A stretch of 64,000 nucleotides of DNA from Porticoccaceae bacterium (GCA_029252555.1 JAQXBF010000037.1:1-64000), one strand, 5' to 3'. Positions 24,933 through 34,604 are shown, numbered from the stretch's first letter. Notes: a model not told the origin generated them from the letters alone. A program made the numbers and translations.

Positions 24933-27041
24933 ATGGCTAACGCGATACTGTCAAACATACGTCAGGACATGTCAAAAATCGAACTCTCTGGGCTGGGTAT
25001 TCCCCTGCTGGTGTTGTTGATTCTGTCCATGCTGATCCTGCCGCTACCGCCATTTTTGCTCGATTTTCTATTTACTTTTAATATTTTACTAGGGGTGGTG
25101 ATTATTATGATCGCCATCAACAGTACTAAACCACTGGATTTCTCATCATTCCCGGCGATCTTGCTGCTAGCCACCATGCTGCGGCTAGGCCTCAATGTTG
25201 CCTCGACCAGACTTGTGCTGGTTAAAGGCCATGAAGGCCCAGATGCTGCGGGCAAGGTGATTGAGGCCTTTGGCGAGTTTGTGATTGCCGGCAACTATCT
25301 GGTCGGTTTTATTATCTTTACCATTCTAATGATTATTAACTTTATCGTTGTCACCAAAGGTGCCGGTCGAGTGTCAGAGGTTATTGCTCGCTTTACCTTG
25401 GACGCGATGCCCGGCAAACAGATGGCGATTGATGCCGACCTGAATGCCGGTGTGATTGATCAGGAGATGGCCAAGGCGCGCCGGGAAGAGATTTCCCAAG
25501 AATCTGATTTCTTCGGCTCTATGGATGGTGCGTCAAAATTCGTTAAAGGTGATGCAATTGCAGGCCTGCTGATTCTGATTATTAATATTGTCGGCGGCCT
25601 TATTGTTGGCTTGGGCCAACATGACCTCAGTTTTGCCGACGCAGGCCGCATCTATGTGCTGTTAACCATTGGCGACGGTCTGGTGGCACAGATTCCCTCA
25701 TTGTTACTGTCTCTGGCAACAGCCATTATCGTTACCCGAGTGACTACTTCTGAATCAATGACCGAACAGGCTAAATCTCAGCTCAATAACCCAATGGCGC
25801 TGATTGTAGCCGGTGGAATTCTGGTGCTGTTAGGTCTGGTGCCGGGCATGCCAACCTGGATATTTTTGGCTCTGGGTCTGGGTTCAGGCGCTCTGGGTAT
25901 TTCAATGTTTAGACAGGCAGAACTCGGCGAGCTGGTAAATGAAGATGCTGCCAATCAGGCCGAGGCCGCGACAGACCCTATGCAAGAAGAGCTGGATTGG
26001 GATGATGTGGATCAGGTTGATCTGGTGGCTCTTGATATAGGTTATGGGCTTATCCCTCTGGTTAATCCAGAGACTGGTGGCCAACTGCTGCCCCGTGTTA
26101 AAGGGGTGCGTAAAAAATTATCTGCCGAACTGGGCTTTTTGGTTCAACCTATCCGTATCCGCGACAACCTCGATTTATCACCCGATGTTTATCATATTGT
26201 CATGAATGGCGTGGTTCGCGGCAAAGGTGAAATCAAGGTAGGCAAGGAAATGGCGATTAATCCGGGCCAGGTCCATGGCACCATTGAGGGTATTCCCACT
26301 AAAGAGCCTGCGTTTGGGCTCGATGCTATTTGGATTGAACCCTCCCAGAGAGACTATGCGCGTACCCTTGGCTATACGGTTGTTGACCCGGCCACTGCCA
26401 TTGCAACCCATCTCAATACATTATTACGGGGCAGCGCATCTGAATTACTTAGCCATGACGAAACCCAGCAGTTGCTGGATAAGGTGGCAGACCGCTCTCC
26501 CAAGCTGGTGGAAGACCTGGTACCAGGCAAGCTTCCTCTGGCAACCATTACCAAGGTATTGCAAAACATCCTCGACGAGGGCGTCTCGGTTAGAGATATG
26601 CGCACCATTATTGAGGTGCTATCGACCGAAAGCAGCCGCACCCAGGATGCCGACGAATTAACCGCAGCGGTAAGACCCAGACTGGGACGCATGATTGTGC
26701 AAAGCCTAGTGGATATTAATGACAGCCTACCGGTTATCACGCTCAACCCTTCCCTTGAACAGATGCTGCACAATATTTTACAGCAGAGTAGCAGTACTCA
26801 GGGGCTAGTTATCGAACCTACATTGGCTGAGGGTCTGTTTAAAGCCCTTGCCGAAAATACCGAAGAGGTTGAAAACCAAGGACACCCTGCCGTACTGGTA
26901 GTGTCTCCCGGCATTCGCCCCTGGTTAGCCAAAATCATCAGACATCGACTCAGCGATCTCACTGTTCTCTCCTACAGTGAAATCCCCGACGACCAGGCCG
27001 TTAAGGTAGTCGCCACAGTTGATGTCGACGTCACAAATTAA
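24933..27041 (+). CDS. flhA: Flagellar export gate protein FlhA
   Basis: Export-gate subunit, 702 residues, usual length. Eight predicted transmembrane helices lie in about residues 20-320, including the FHIPEP-type signature region (LNVASTRLVL and the conserved DAMPGKQMAIDADLNAG loop). The cytoplasmic domain (about 340-700) has the conserved VVDPATAIATHL, and RTIIEVL segments. It begins the plus-strand set flhA-flhF-flhG-fliA. In the common gammaproteobacterial order flhB lies directly upstream; here flhB is on the other strand 6 kb away. Confidence 0.98.
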   Translation: MANAILSNIRQDMSKIELSGLGIPLLVLLILSMLILPLPPFLLDFLFTFNILLGVVIIMIAINSTKPLDFSSFPAILLLATMLRLGLNVASTRLVLVKGHEGPDAAGKVIEAFGEFVIAGNYLVGFIIFTILMIINFIVVTKGAGRVSEVIARFTLDAMPGKQMAIDADLNAGVIDQEMAKARREEISQESDFFGSMDGASKFVKGDAIAGLLILIINIVGGLIVGLGQHDLSFADAGRIYVLLTIGDGLVAQIPSLLLSLATAIIVTRVTTSESMTEQAKSQLNNPMALIVAGGILVLLGLVPGMPTWIFLALGLGSGALGISMFRQAELGELVNEDAANQAEAATDPMQEELDWDDVDQVDLVALDIGYGLIPLVNPETGGQLLPRVKGVRKKLSAELGFLVQPIRIRDNLDLSPDVYHIVMNGVVRGKGEIKVGKEMAINPGQVHGTIEGIPTKEPAFGLDAIWIEPSQRDYARTLGYTVVDPATAIATHLNTLLRGSASELLSHDETQQLLDKVADRSPKLVEDLVPGKLPLATITKVLQNILDEGVSVRDMRTIIEVLSTESSRTQDADELTAAVRPRLGRMIVQSLVDINDSLPVITLNPSLEQMLHNILQQSSSTQGLVIEPTLAEGLFKALAENTEEVENQGHPAVLVVSPGIRPWLAKIIRHRLSDLTVLSYSEIPDDQAVKVVATVDVDVTN

Positions 27042-27058
27042 TCAAAGGTAACAGGACG

Positions 27059-28288
27059 ATGGAACTACAAAGAATTCTCGCTAAAGACAGCCGCGCTGCA
27101 ATGGACAAGGTGTTTGAGCTCTATGGCCAAGATGCTCTGGTTGTATCTAACAAGAAAGCCAATGAGAAGACCGAAATTATTGTCGCTATTGAGGTGGCGC
27201 CGGAAACGGAGAAAACCCTCAGTGAGATGCAGGTTGCACCGGTAGACTTACCAGATTTTGATTTCTCTGATTCGATGGATTTCGATCAGGTCATGGAGTC
27301 CCATGTATTCAAGACTGCGCCTACCACAGCTGATGATCAGTTTTATGGCTCCCCAGACGACTTTAGTCTGGAGGGTAAAAAACCCTCTCTGACCGATACC
27401 ATGGCTATACCCAATGATCGCGAGCAGCTTCAGGCTCGAGAAATTGTCGATCTGGTCAAGCAGGAATTCGAGGTTATGCGACGGGAATTTAAATTGTCTC
27501 AACAGCTAGATGCCTGGAGCGGTACTCAGTCTGTTAGTGACAATATGCGCCCCTTGGTAGAAGCTTTTAATGAAACAGGTATGCCTGTAGGGCTGCGCGC
27601 GCTGCTGAGCGATACCATAAATGCCAGCACTGATCGTGACTCAGCGATAGCAGCAATTGCCAATATTCTCGGCAATGGCATAGAACATGTTCCTCTGATG
27701 GACGATATGCAGGGTATTCACGTGATCGCCGGTAGTTCTGGCTCGGGCAAATCACTGATGACCGGCCGTCTTGCAAAGCAAAAAGCACTGCGTTGCGATA
27801 GCCAGGATGTAGCCATTATTAGTTACAATGATGGGCGCTTTGGCGCTTGGAATCAAACTCAGCTAATTGGCTCTCAGGCCGGTGTGGATTGCTTCCGCGC
27901 CAACACGCCAGAGATGCTGGAACAGCTTTTACAGGAACTCGGCTCTCGCAGCCTGATTCTTATTGATACAGCGGGTGTCGACCTCAAAGCGCAGGTAACC
28001 GATCTGAACAAATTATTGCCTGAAGCACAGAGACATCTGGTTGTGGCGGCTGATGCCTCGGAGGCTTCAGTCAATCGGCAGTTAAAAGCTGGAGCCGGTG
28101 ACTGGGACTCTGTAATGCTGTCTCGGCTTGAGGATGATATCCATCCCTGGCCTGTTATTAATGCGTTACTGAATACCAATATACCGATCTCTATCTATGC
28201 TTATGAGCCCTCGATTACAGCCGCGCCAATTGCCCTTACAGGGTTTGATTTAGCGGAACACAGCTTAAATAACCTACCCGCTTGTTAA
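27059..28288 (+). CDS. flhF: Polar flagellar placement GTPase FlhF
   Basis: SRP-like GTPase that sets the polar site of flagellar assembly. It is 409 residues: a B domain with ILAKDSRAAMDKVFELYGQDALVVSNKK, an acidic linker (about 55-120), an N domain, and a G domain with a P-loop GSSGSGKS near 225-232 and LILIDTAGVD near 300. The P-loop is GxxGxGKS rather than the GPTGVGKT most common in FlhF, and the rest of the G domain is also divergent. It lies 17 bases after flhA. Confidence 0.93.
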   Translation: MELQRILAKDSRAAMDKVFELYGQDALVVSNKKANEKTEIIVAIEVAPETEKTLSEMQVAPVDLPDFDFSDSMDFDQVMESHVFKTAPTTADDQFYGSPDDFSLEGKKPSLTDTMAIPNDREQLQAREIVDLVKQEFEVMRREFKLSQQLDAWSGTQSVSDNMRPLVEAFNETGMPVGLRALLSDTINASTDRDSAIAAIANILGNGIEHVPLMDDMQGIHVIAGSSGSGKSLMTGRLAKQKALRCDSQDVAIISYNDGRFGAWNQTQLIGSQAGVDCFRANTPEMLEQLLQELGSRSLILIDTAGVDLKAQVTDLNKLLPEAQRHLVVAADASEASVNRQLKAGAGDWDSVMLSRLEDDIHPWPVINALLNTNIPISIYAYEPSITAAPIALTGFDLAEHSLNNLPAC

Positions 28289-28381
28289 ATTTGACTACCC
28301 ATTAGGGATGAACGAAAATGAATATATGCTTTCAACGGGCGACAAGTCTGATGTCAGGCAGGATTTTACCAAGGCAAAACA

Positions 28382-29209
28382 ATGACTAATAAAACTGCTA
28401 CTCAGATAATAGGAATTGCCAGCGGCAAAGGCGGCGTGGGTAAAACCACAGTCTCAGCCAATCTGGCTATTGCCCTCGCCTCTCTCGGTAAAAAAGTAAT
28501 GATCTTTGACGCTGATCTAGGTCTGGCCAATGCGCAGTTAGCGCTTGGGTGCCGAGCACCTTATAACTTTAGCCATGTGCTGTCTGGCGAGAAAACCCTG
28601 CAAGAGATTGTTGTTGAAGGCCCCTTGGGCGTGAAGCTGGTGCCTGGCGCCAGTGGTATTCAGCATCTGGCAGCGTTAAATGAAGCAGAGACGGCTGGCA
28701 TTATCCAATCGTTCTCTGAGATCGACGAAGAGCTCGACTATTTTATTGTCGATCTGGCCGCCGGGCTCTCAGATACAGTGATGACTTTTTTAAGTGCCTG
28801 TCAGCACCGCTTTATTGTCCTTAAAAACGAACCCTCTTCTATTGCCGATGCCTACGCCACTATCAAGGTCATGATTCAAGACTACGATCTGGACGGTATC
28901 AGCTTGATACCCAATAGCGTTTCCTCTCAAGCAGAGGGTGAGCGCTTATTCGGCAGTATTAATTCGGTTATACAGAACTTTTTGGGCCGTCAGGTAAATT
29001 ACCTGTACAGTATCGGCGAAGACGAGATGGTGCTGAGAGCAATCAAGGCATCCCAACCCCTGTCGATCTATGCACCCGCCAGCACGGCTACGCGTAACTT
29101 TGTCTCTCTGGCCAAATCGGTAATTGAGATTGAACCAGATATGTCAATCACAGGTGGCATGCAGTTTTTTGTCGAGCGGCTAGCCTCTCAGCAAATGAGC
29201 CACGCTTAG
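28382..29209 (+). CDS. flhG: MinD/ParA-type flagellar number ATPase FlhG (FleN)
   Basis: Controls flagellar number, usually by acting on FlhF and the FlrA/FleQ activator. It is 275 residues, with a deviant Walker A (SGKGGVGKTTVSANL) near the N-terminus, the MIFDADLGLAN switch, and FIVDLAAGLSD. The C-terminal helix that binds membrane is plausible. It lies 92 bases after flhF and 8 before fliA. Pseudomonas FleN inhibits FleQ through the AAA+ domain, so this regulation could persist although the FlrA-like protein here lacks its N-terminal domain. Confidence 0.95.
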   Translation: MTNKTATQIIGIASGKGGVGKTTVSANLAIALASLGKKVMIFDADLGLANAQLALGCRAPYNFSHVLSGEKTLQEIVVEGPLGVKLVPGASGIQHLAALNEAETAGIIQSFSEIDEELDYFIVDLAAGLSDTVMTFLSACQHRFIVLKNEPSSIADAYATIKVMIQDYDLDGISLIPNSVSSQAEGERLFGSINSVIQNFLGRQVNYLYSIGEDEMVLRAIKASQPLSIYAPASTATRNFVSLAKSVIEIEPDMSITGGMQFFVERLASQQMSHA

Positions 29210-29217
29210 GACAACCC

Positions 29218-29934
29218 ATGGCTGACATAAGTGTCTATGAAGATATTCAAGGAGCTGATCGGTCAAATGAACAGCTCCTTAAGCATATAGGCTTAGTCAA
29301 ACGTGTCGCCCTGCACCTCAAAACTCGACTGCCAAATTTTATGGAAGTCGATGAATTGATTCAGGTGGGTACAGTTGGGCTTATCGAAGCTGCTCGATCC
29401 TTTGATGCCAGCAAAGGCGTCGATTTTGAGATATTTGCCAAGAACCGTATTCGCGGTGCCATTCTCGATCAGGTCCGCAAGCTGTCTTATCTTCCAAGGT
29501 CCGCGATCGTCAATATTCGCGACCACAATGAAGCCGGCGCCCTGTTGGGTGGCGAGTTAGGTCGCGAGCCCACTCAGGCTGAATTAGCTGAGTTTATGGG
29601 CAAAGATATAGATAGCTTTCAGAAAGAGCGCACCCACGCCCACCAATTTCAAACCGTCTCCCTCGAGTCTCAGTTACCGGAGTCTGTGGATATGCCTGCG
29701 GGTGAATCCAACGAGCCCGAAGCTCATCTTGCCGAGGGACAGTTGATGTCTGCTCTGGCTGATTCAATAGAGTCTCTGCCAGAACGAGAAAAAACTATTG
29801 TCTCTCTCTACTATGTTGAAGAGATGAACCTCAAGGAAATCGGTGCCATCCTTGAGGTCAGTGAATCCCGTGTCAGCCAGCTTTTGTCTGCCACGGTGAA
29901 GCAGCTACGCAAGCATTTTGAGAGTAAGCAGTAA
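29218..29934 (+). CDS. fliA: Flagellar sigma factor FliA (sigma28)
   Basis: 238 residues, with region 2 (DELIQVGTVGLIEAARSFD, FEIFAKNRIRGAILDQVRK), region 3 and region 4 HTH (EMNLKEIGAILEVSESRVSQL). Length and motifs are standard. It directs late class genes; candidate targets in this window are fliC, flgM, fliS and the unknown gene at 29950-30987. The usual downstream cheYZAB genes are replaced by that convergent gene. Confidence 0.98.
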   Translation: MADISVYEDIQGADRSNEQLLKHIGLVKRVALHLKTRLPNFMEVDELIQVGTVGLIEAARSFDASKGVDFEIFAKNRIRGAILDQVRKLSYLPRSAIVNIRDHNEAGALLGGELGREPTQAELAEFMGKDIDSFQKERTHAHQFQTVSLESQLPESVDMPAGESNEPEAHLAEGQLMSALADSIESLPEREKTIVSLYYVEEMNLKEIGAILEVSESRVSQLLSATVKQLRKHFESKQ

Positions 29935-29949
29935 TAGCCAAACGGCCTA

Positions 29950-30987
29950 TTATTTGGAATTTCGAATTGAGTAATAAACCAGATTCGGATCTTTGGGTGC
30001 AACAGGGACGGTAATGCCTGCATCCTTTTCTTGCAGCGCTAACTGCCGCTCTAATACACCCCGGTAATTTTCCCTTTCGAGAGTAATCAAAGCCTGAACA
30101 CTTGCACTCAGGGCCTGAACTTCTTCTATTCGACCTTTAAACGATTCCAGCTTGGTGCCCAGGCTGACAATCTGCTTGGCCTGCTTGCGCAAGCCACCAC
30201 TTAGATCTTTGACCTGAGCCGCCACCTTGTCGGTTTCTACACTCACACTTTTCGCTGCCGCCTCGGGCACCTGTTGGCGCAAATTACTGGCTGTGGTTTC
30301 GGCTTTAGCAACCGCCTCACCCAGCAAAGTTTGCTGACCGGTGAAGGCCGTCTGCTTGGCCGCCAGCTCATCAATGGAGAGTTTCAGCCCCTCGAATGTA
30401 GCCAGAGCAGAATTCATACTGTTCATTCGCTCTGTCGTTTCAACCAACATATCATCGATCAGAGAACTCTGGCTAATAATCTGGTAGGTCATACCACCTA
30501 TCATGCCAAGCCCGATCACCAAGCCGATAATGGCGCCAATCAAGATTCGTTTAGATAGTTTGGCGGTATCGGCACCAGCGCTGACAACCAAATCAACCCG
30601 CTTTTGCAGCAAATCCAAGCCATTTTCCAGAGCCGAGGAGGCTCTGCGACTAACATCTGCTGCGCTGTTGGTCGCCTCAGCTGTGACCACTACATTTGGC
30701 AGCAGCAGCTCTAGGCGGCCAGAAATATTTTTGGCTTTACCCAGAACCTGAGAAAAGCGCTCAAGATCGCCTGGGTCCGGCAGCCTGTTGGCATCGTAGT
30801 CAGCTTCTTCTTCAGGGGTTAGTATATCGGTCAGGCCGTCCAGCACATCTGATACCGATTGGATATCATCTTCGAGGGAGGGCTCTGCAGGCGCTTCGCC
30901 TTCTGCACCCTCTGCACCTTCGGCGCCATCGACCTGCTCAAGGTTTTCCTCGTTTTCGTCTGGAGTTGTATTCTCTTCGTCTGCCAT
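29950..30987 (-). CDS. Unknown membrane coiled-coil protein with a sigma28 promoter
   Basis: 345 residues, no family recognised. An acidic, disordered N-terminus (1-75) carries a GAE triplet repeat near 21-29. A helical region follows (76-147), then one transmembrane helix (about 148-170, ILIGAIIGLVIGLGMIGGM), and a long periplasmic coiled coil with VEETTERM-like and heptad-like segments (about 175-325). The C-terminal tail is short (VAPKDPNLVYYSIRN). The start is ATG 30987 rather than 30993, by ribosome-site spacing. A sigma28 promoter with exact N11 spacing precedes it, placing it in the flagellar late regulon. It converges on fliA with 15 bases between. A chemoreceptor-like signalling domain is not present. 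Function is unknown. Confidence 0.85.
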   Translation of the reverse strand: MADEENTTPDENEENLEQVDGAEGAEGAEGEAPAEPSLEDDIQSVSDVLDGLTDILTPEEEADYDANRLPDPGDLERFSQVLGKAKNISGRLELLLPNVVVTAEATNSAADVSRRASSALENGLDLLQKRVDLVVSAGADTAKLSKRILIGAIIGLVIGLGMIGGMTYQIISQSSLIDDMLVETTERMNSMNSALATFEGLKLSIDELAAKQTAFTGQQTLLGEAVAKAETTASNLRQQVPEAAAKSVSVETDKVAAQVKDLSGGLRKQAKQIVSLGTKLESFKGRIEEVQALSASVQALITLERENYRGVLERQLALQEKDAGITVPVAPKDPNLVYYSIRNSK

Positions 30988-31044
30988 AACCATTCCGTAA
31001 GATTATTTATCTTTTCTGGATGCTATACATCCCATCACATTAAT

Positions 31045-31071
31045 TTATCGACAGTTCGGCCGGTAACTTTA
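31045..31071 (-). promoter_or_regulatory. sigma28 promoter of the unknown coiled-coil gene
   Basis: On the minus strand: TAAAGTTA, 11-bp spacer, GTCGATAA. This is 14 of 16 matches to TAAAGTTT-N11-GCCGATAA. It is the strongest sigma28 match in the window besides fliC. Transcription should begin about 50 bases before ATG 30987. Confidence 0.85.
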
Positions 31072-31172
31072 AGCGCCTGGCTCTGATATAGACGGCTCGT
31101 CTGGCCCTCCAGATAACCAGCCACGGCGTTCTTAGCTGTGCCTTCTATTTTCTCCTTGTGCTGCTTTCTTGA

Positions 31173-32654
31173 CTACATTGCATCTCGGAGTTGCCCCGCG
31201 GCTCTGACCCAATAATCTGATGGCATAGACGCTCTTTCAGCAAAGGCTTCAGCCTTGGGCTTAGTCGAGAATGGCCCGGAAATAATAGCGTAAACCGTTT
31301 TTTGGCCCGACTTTATTGGCAGCACCATAGCCTTGCGCAGGCTTGCGTAACGTTCAATATAGTCAGCGGCCTGAACATCTGTGCTCAGCACAATATGCTG
31401 AACAAAAAAGTCGTTTGCTCGGGCTCCCTGCACCCGCGCTATAGATTTAGAGAACAGTGCATTTTTGCTATTGGCGGCTGGTTGCTCGGGCTCTGCTATT
31501 GAGGGGCTAGGCTTTTTAGGTATTGGTCTGGGGGCTGGCGCTTTGGGCTTTTTGATCGGCTTGGGCTGTTCGCTCTGATCACGCTCCTGCTGAATCTGTT
31601 TAACCACGGCCTGTGCTTGACTGGTTTGCGCGGGTTTTGAAGCAGACTTTAAATCAGGATTTTGCCCTATTTTAGCCACCGGCTTTTCAGCCCCCACAGG
31701 CGTGCCAAGGCCTTTGTCTGGCCGGCTTTTTATCTCATTAATGGTCTCGGTAATTTTGGCGGTATAACCGCCCTCGGGACCTGAGGATAGCCTGGACAGG
31801 ATGGTCCAGGCCACGGCCATTGCCAAAACAAACACTAGCGCCATTGGCAGCAGGGTGCGCTTTGCCTTTGGCTCTCCCTCTGAAATATCCAGATCTAATG
31901 GATCGGCGTAATCATCAATACCGTCGTCGAGAAAATCCATGCCCTGCTCGGGGAAAGGGTTGTCGCTATCGTCTGCAGGCAGAGCATCTGCACCTTCTTT
32001 TAGGTCTGGGTCGGCATAGGAGCCTTCAATAGCTGCACCCAGGCCAGATTCCAACAGCAGCGTTTCGGTCTGTCGCTGGAACCCGTACTGTCGGGCTGCA
32101 CGCATTAGCTCAATGGCCTCTGCCAAGGTCGCTGTCTCTAAGGCCCAGCGATACAGTTTGCGCCCCAGCTGCTCTAGTGGGGTCTCGTATTCGGGCCATG
32201 CATTTTTATCAATAAATAAGACCAGACGAACATTGACCCCGGGGAAGTCTGATAGCAGGCGTGTCAGCAATGACCACTGGTCTTCCTGAATTTCGTTGGC
32301 ATCATTAACCACCAGCAATGTCACTGGCTTATCAGCCACAGGGGGCTGTCGCGCCTCATCCACTGACATAGAGGCCAGTAATTCGTTAAATCGCTTTAGC
32401 AGGCTAACGGTATTCATGGGCAAAAACACTTCAATCTCAAAACCGTTCATTTCGCGCAGTTTGGCGAGAAGTATTTTGCAGTAGTGGGCCAGTACCGCTT
32501 CATTGTCACCGATAACCGCTAGGCCAAGCTCATCGTCAACAATCGCATCCAAAGCGAATTGAAGCCGCTGTTTGTCTTGGGGGCGGTAAAAGATATCGCT
32601 CCCATCAAACCATTTTTGTAGCTCAAATACCGGTTCTTCGTGATCTTCTCTCAT
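31173..32654 (-). CDS. DamX-like protein: degenerate AAA domain, membrane helix, SPOR domain
   Basis: 493 residues. The N-terminal cytoplasmic part (about 20-200) looks like the AAA/ExeA-type ATPase fold (VTLLVVNDANEIQEDQWSLL resembles Walker B), but the Walker A site is missing: GLAVIGDNEAVLAHY has no GK[ST]. An acidic linker (about 215-262) follows, then one transmembrane helix (267-288), a periplasmic Lys/Pro-rich stretch (310-400) and a SPOR domain (about 415-490) with FFVQHIVLST and YAIISGPFSTKPKAEAFA. SPOR domains bind denuded septal peptidoglycan. It is 31 bases after flhB, in the fliM-flhB operon. This is the E. coli DamX architecture; damX is normally next to aroB, so the flagellar context is unusual. 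Confidence 0.8.
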   Translation of the reverse strand: MREDHEEPVFELQKWFDGSDIFYRPQDKQRLQFALDAIVDDELGLAVIGDNEAVLAHYCKILLAKLREMNGFEIEVFLPMNTVSLLKRFNELLASMSVDEARQPPVADKPVTLLVVNDANEIQEDQWSLLTRLLSDFPGVNVRLVLFIDKNAWPEYETPLEQLGRKLYRWALETATLAEAIELMRAARQYGFQRQTETLLLESGLGAAIEGSYADPDLKEGADALPADDSDNPFPEQGMDFLDDGIDDYADPLDLDISEGEPKAKRTLLPMALVFVLAMAVAWTILSRLSSGPEGGYTAKITETINEIKSRPDKGLGTPVGAEKPVAKIGQNPDLKSASKPAQTSQAQAVVKQIQQERDQSEQPKPIKKPKAPAPRPIPKKPSPSIAEPEQPAANSKNALFSKSIARVQGARANDFFVQHIVLSTDVQAADYIERYASLRKAMVLPIKSGQKTVYAIISGPFSTKPKAEAFAERASMPSDYWVRAAGQLRDAM

Positions 32655-32685
32655 GTGCTCTCTTCTCCATAAAGCAAACGCTTAG

Positions 32686-33834
32686 CTAGTCGGCAAGGGT
32701 TCCATCTGTGTTATACCTCATGCCTTCCGGCACTGCGGGATTGGGTTTTTCTGCAACAGCCGCTCCGGGGCCCAGGCTATTTAAGCTAAATACATAGGCA
32801 ATTACTTGCGCTACTGCATAGTACAGGGACTCGGGAATACTTTGGTTAACATCGGTCGTAAAATACAGGGCTCGGGCCAAGGTGGGCGACAAGAATACGG
32901 GTACAGCATTGTCGCCAGCTCGCTCTCGAATACCCTGGGCCAAGAAATCAACCCCTTTGGCCACCACCGTGGGCGCACCGCTACTGGACGGGTCGTAACT
33001 TAGGGCCACGGCGAAATGCTCGGGGTTGACGATAATCACATCGGCACCACCAACGGCGTCCATCATCTGACCCATGGCCATCTCTCGCTGCTTGCGACGA
33101 ATCTGCGCCTTGACCTCTGGCCGCCCTTCCGTATCTTTAAATTCGTCCTTCACTTCCTGTTTGGTCATCTTCATTTTTTGGCTGTGTTCGTAGAGCTGAT
33201 ACGGCACATCGATCGCCGCGGCAATAATCAGCGTTAATGTGACCAACACGGCGCCACCGGCGATTATTTCTCCCGCGCCTCTCATCGCCGGCTGTATATC
33301 CATAAACCCGAGGCCAATAAGCTGATCAAATTTGCTGCTCACCACCAGATACAGCACTATGCCTACCAGGCCAAACTTCACCACTGCTTTCGTTAAATCC
33401 ACCAGCGCCTTGGTGCCGAATATGCGTTTGAGGCCGGATAGAGGGTTAATCTTGCTAGCTTTTGGCGCTATCGCTTTCATGGAGAAATTAAAACCGCCGA
33501 GCATGCCTGCAGCACCAAAGGCAATCACAATCGCCAAGACAAAGATCGGCACAGCAACCAAAATGCCATCAAGAGCCTGATTGCCAAAACTGGTAGGCAA
33601 CAGGTTGTCAGAAAAAACATCTTTTCGATCAAAGACAAACCCGGTGGCAAAGACTTCACTGAGCTGAGTGATTAATGCTCCGCCAAAAATATACATAAAG
33701 CCTGCAACGCCAATCATCATCGCGGCGACAGACAGCTCTTGGGAACGCACCACCTGGCCGTCTTCGCGGGCTTTTTCAAGCCGCTTGGCGGTGGGTTCTT
33801 CTGTCTTTTCTGCTGTAGAATCCTGTTCCGCCAT
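32686..33834 (-). CDS. flhB: Flagellar export switch protein FlhB
   Basis: 382 residues. The N-terminal region has the conserved EKTEEPTAKRLEKAREDGQV, four transmembrane helices (about 30-210), the linker helix, and the cytoplasmic switch domain. The autocleavage motif is NPEH in place of NPTH, retaining Asn-Pro-x-His. The start overlaps the fliR stop by one base. Its C-terminal copy is encoded separately at 20777-21058. Confidence 0.97.
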   Translation of the reverse strand: MAEQDSTAEKTEEPTAKRLEKAREDGQVVRSQELSVAAMMIGVAGFMYIFGGALITQLSEVFATGFVFDRKDVFSDNLLPTSFGNQALDGILVAVPIFVLAIVIAFGAAGMLGGFNFSMKAIAPKASKINPLSGLKRIFGTKALVDLTKAVVKFGLVGIVLYLVVSSKFDQLIGLGFMDIQPAMRGAGEIIAGGAVLVTLTLIIAAAIDVPYQLYEHSQKMKMTKQEVKDEFKDTEGRPEVKAQIRRKQREMAMGQMMDAVGGADVIIVNPEHFAVALSYDPSSSGAPTVVAKGVDFLAQGIRERAGDNAVPVFLSPTLARALYFTTDVNQSIPESLYYAVAQVIAYVFSLNSLGPGAAVAEKPNPAVPEGMRYNTDGTLAD

Positions 33835-34604
33835 TAGGCAACCCCCAAAGCTTGGTTCATGACCTTAAAGGACTCTTGCCACAGCCATTGGATACGAAAC
33901 CCAATGCTGCTCATTGACATGGACAGCAGCACAATTCCAGCCAGTATCATTGCCGGAAAACCAACTGCAAAAATATTAAGCGCGGGGGCGGCTCGGGTGA
34001 TCACACCCAAGCCTATGTTGATTAGAAGCAATGACACCATAATGGGCAGTGCCAATAAAACAGCACCCAAAAAGATCATTGAACTCCATTGAATCATCAG
34101 TACCAACAATGGCTGTGCCCCAAACTCCTGCCCTATTGGCAGCAATTGAAAGCTTTCGAGCAGTAGGGAAATCACTATGATATGCCCTCCCAGCGCCAAA
34201 AATATCAAAGTCGAACAGATAATCAGGAACTGGGCAATCACCGGAACATTCCCCATATTGGGATCAACCATATTAGCCATGCTCAGGCCCATTGATGCTG
34301 ATATGGCCTGGCCACCTACAATCAGCGCTGAGTTCACTATCTGCAGCAATGTGCCCAATGTGACGCCGATAAATATCTGTATAAAGATTTCCCGCAGGCC
34401 CGCAGCGGTCACTGGGTCAATCACGGGCCAGTCGGTCAGCGGGTAAACCATCCACGTCAGTAACACCGCAAGTAGCACGCGAATCCTCACTGTGACTGCC
34501 TGAATGGAGAAAAAGGGTGCCGTCAGCAAGAAGGCCGATATCCGTATCATCGGCCAAAGCAGCGTATAAAAAAGCTGCACAATCTCCGCGACAAGGAGAT
34601 CCAT
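33834..34604 (-). CDS. fliR: Flagellar export protein FliR
   Basis: Inner-membrane export gate subunit, 256 residues, strongly hydrophobic with 6 or so predicted membrane segments; it carries the conserved MIRISAFLLTAPFFS near the N-terminus. It overlaps flhB and fliQ by one base each, indicating translational coupling. The order fliP-fliQ-fliR-flhB is canonical. Confidence 0.97.
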   Translation of the reverse strand: MDLLVAEIVQLFYTLLWPMIRISAFLLTAPFFSIQAVTVRIRVLLAVLLTWMVYPLTDWPVIDPVTAAGLREIFIQIFIGVTLGTLLQIVNSALIVGGQAISASMGLSMANMVDPNMGNVPVIAQFLIICSTLIFLALGGHIIVISLLLESFQLLPIGQEFGAQPLLVLMIQWSSMIFLGAVLLALPIMVSLLLINIGLGVITRAAPALNIFAVGFPAMILAGIVLLSMSMSSIGFRIQWLWQESFKVMNQALGVA

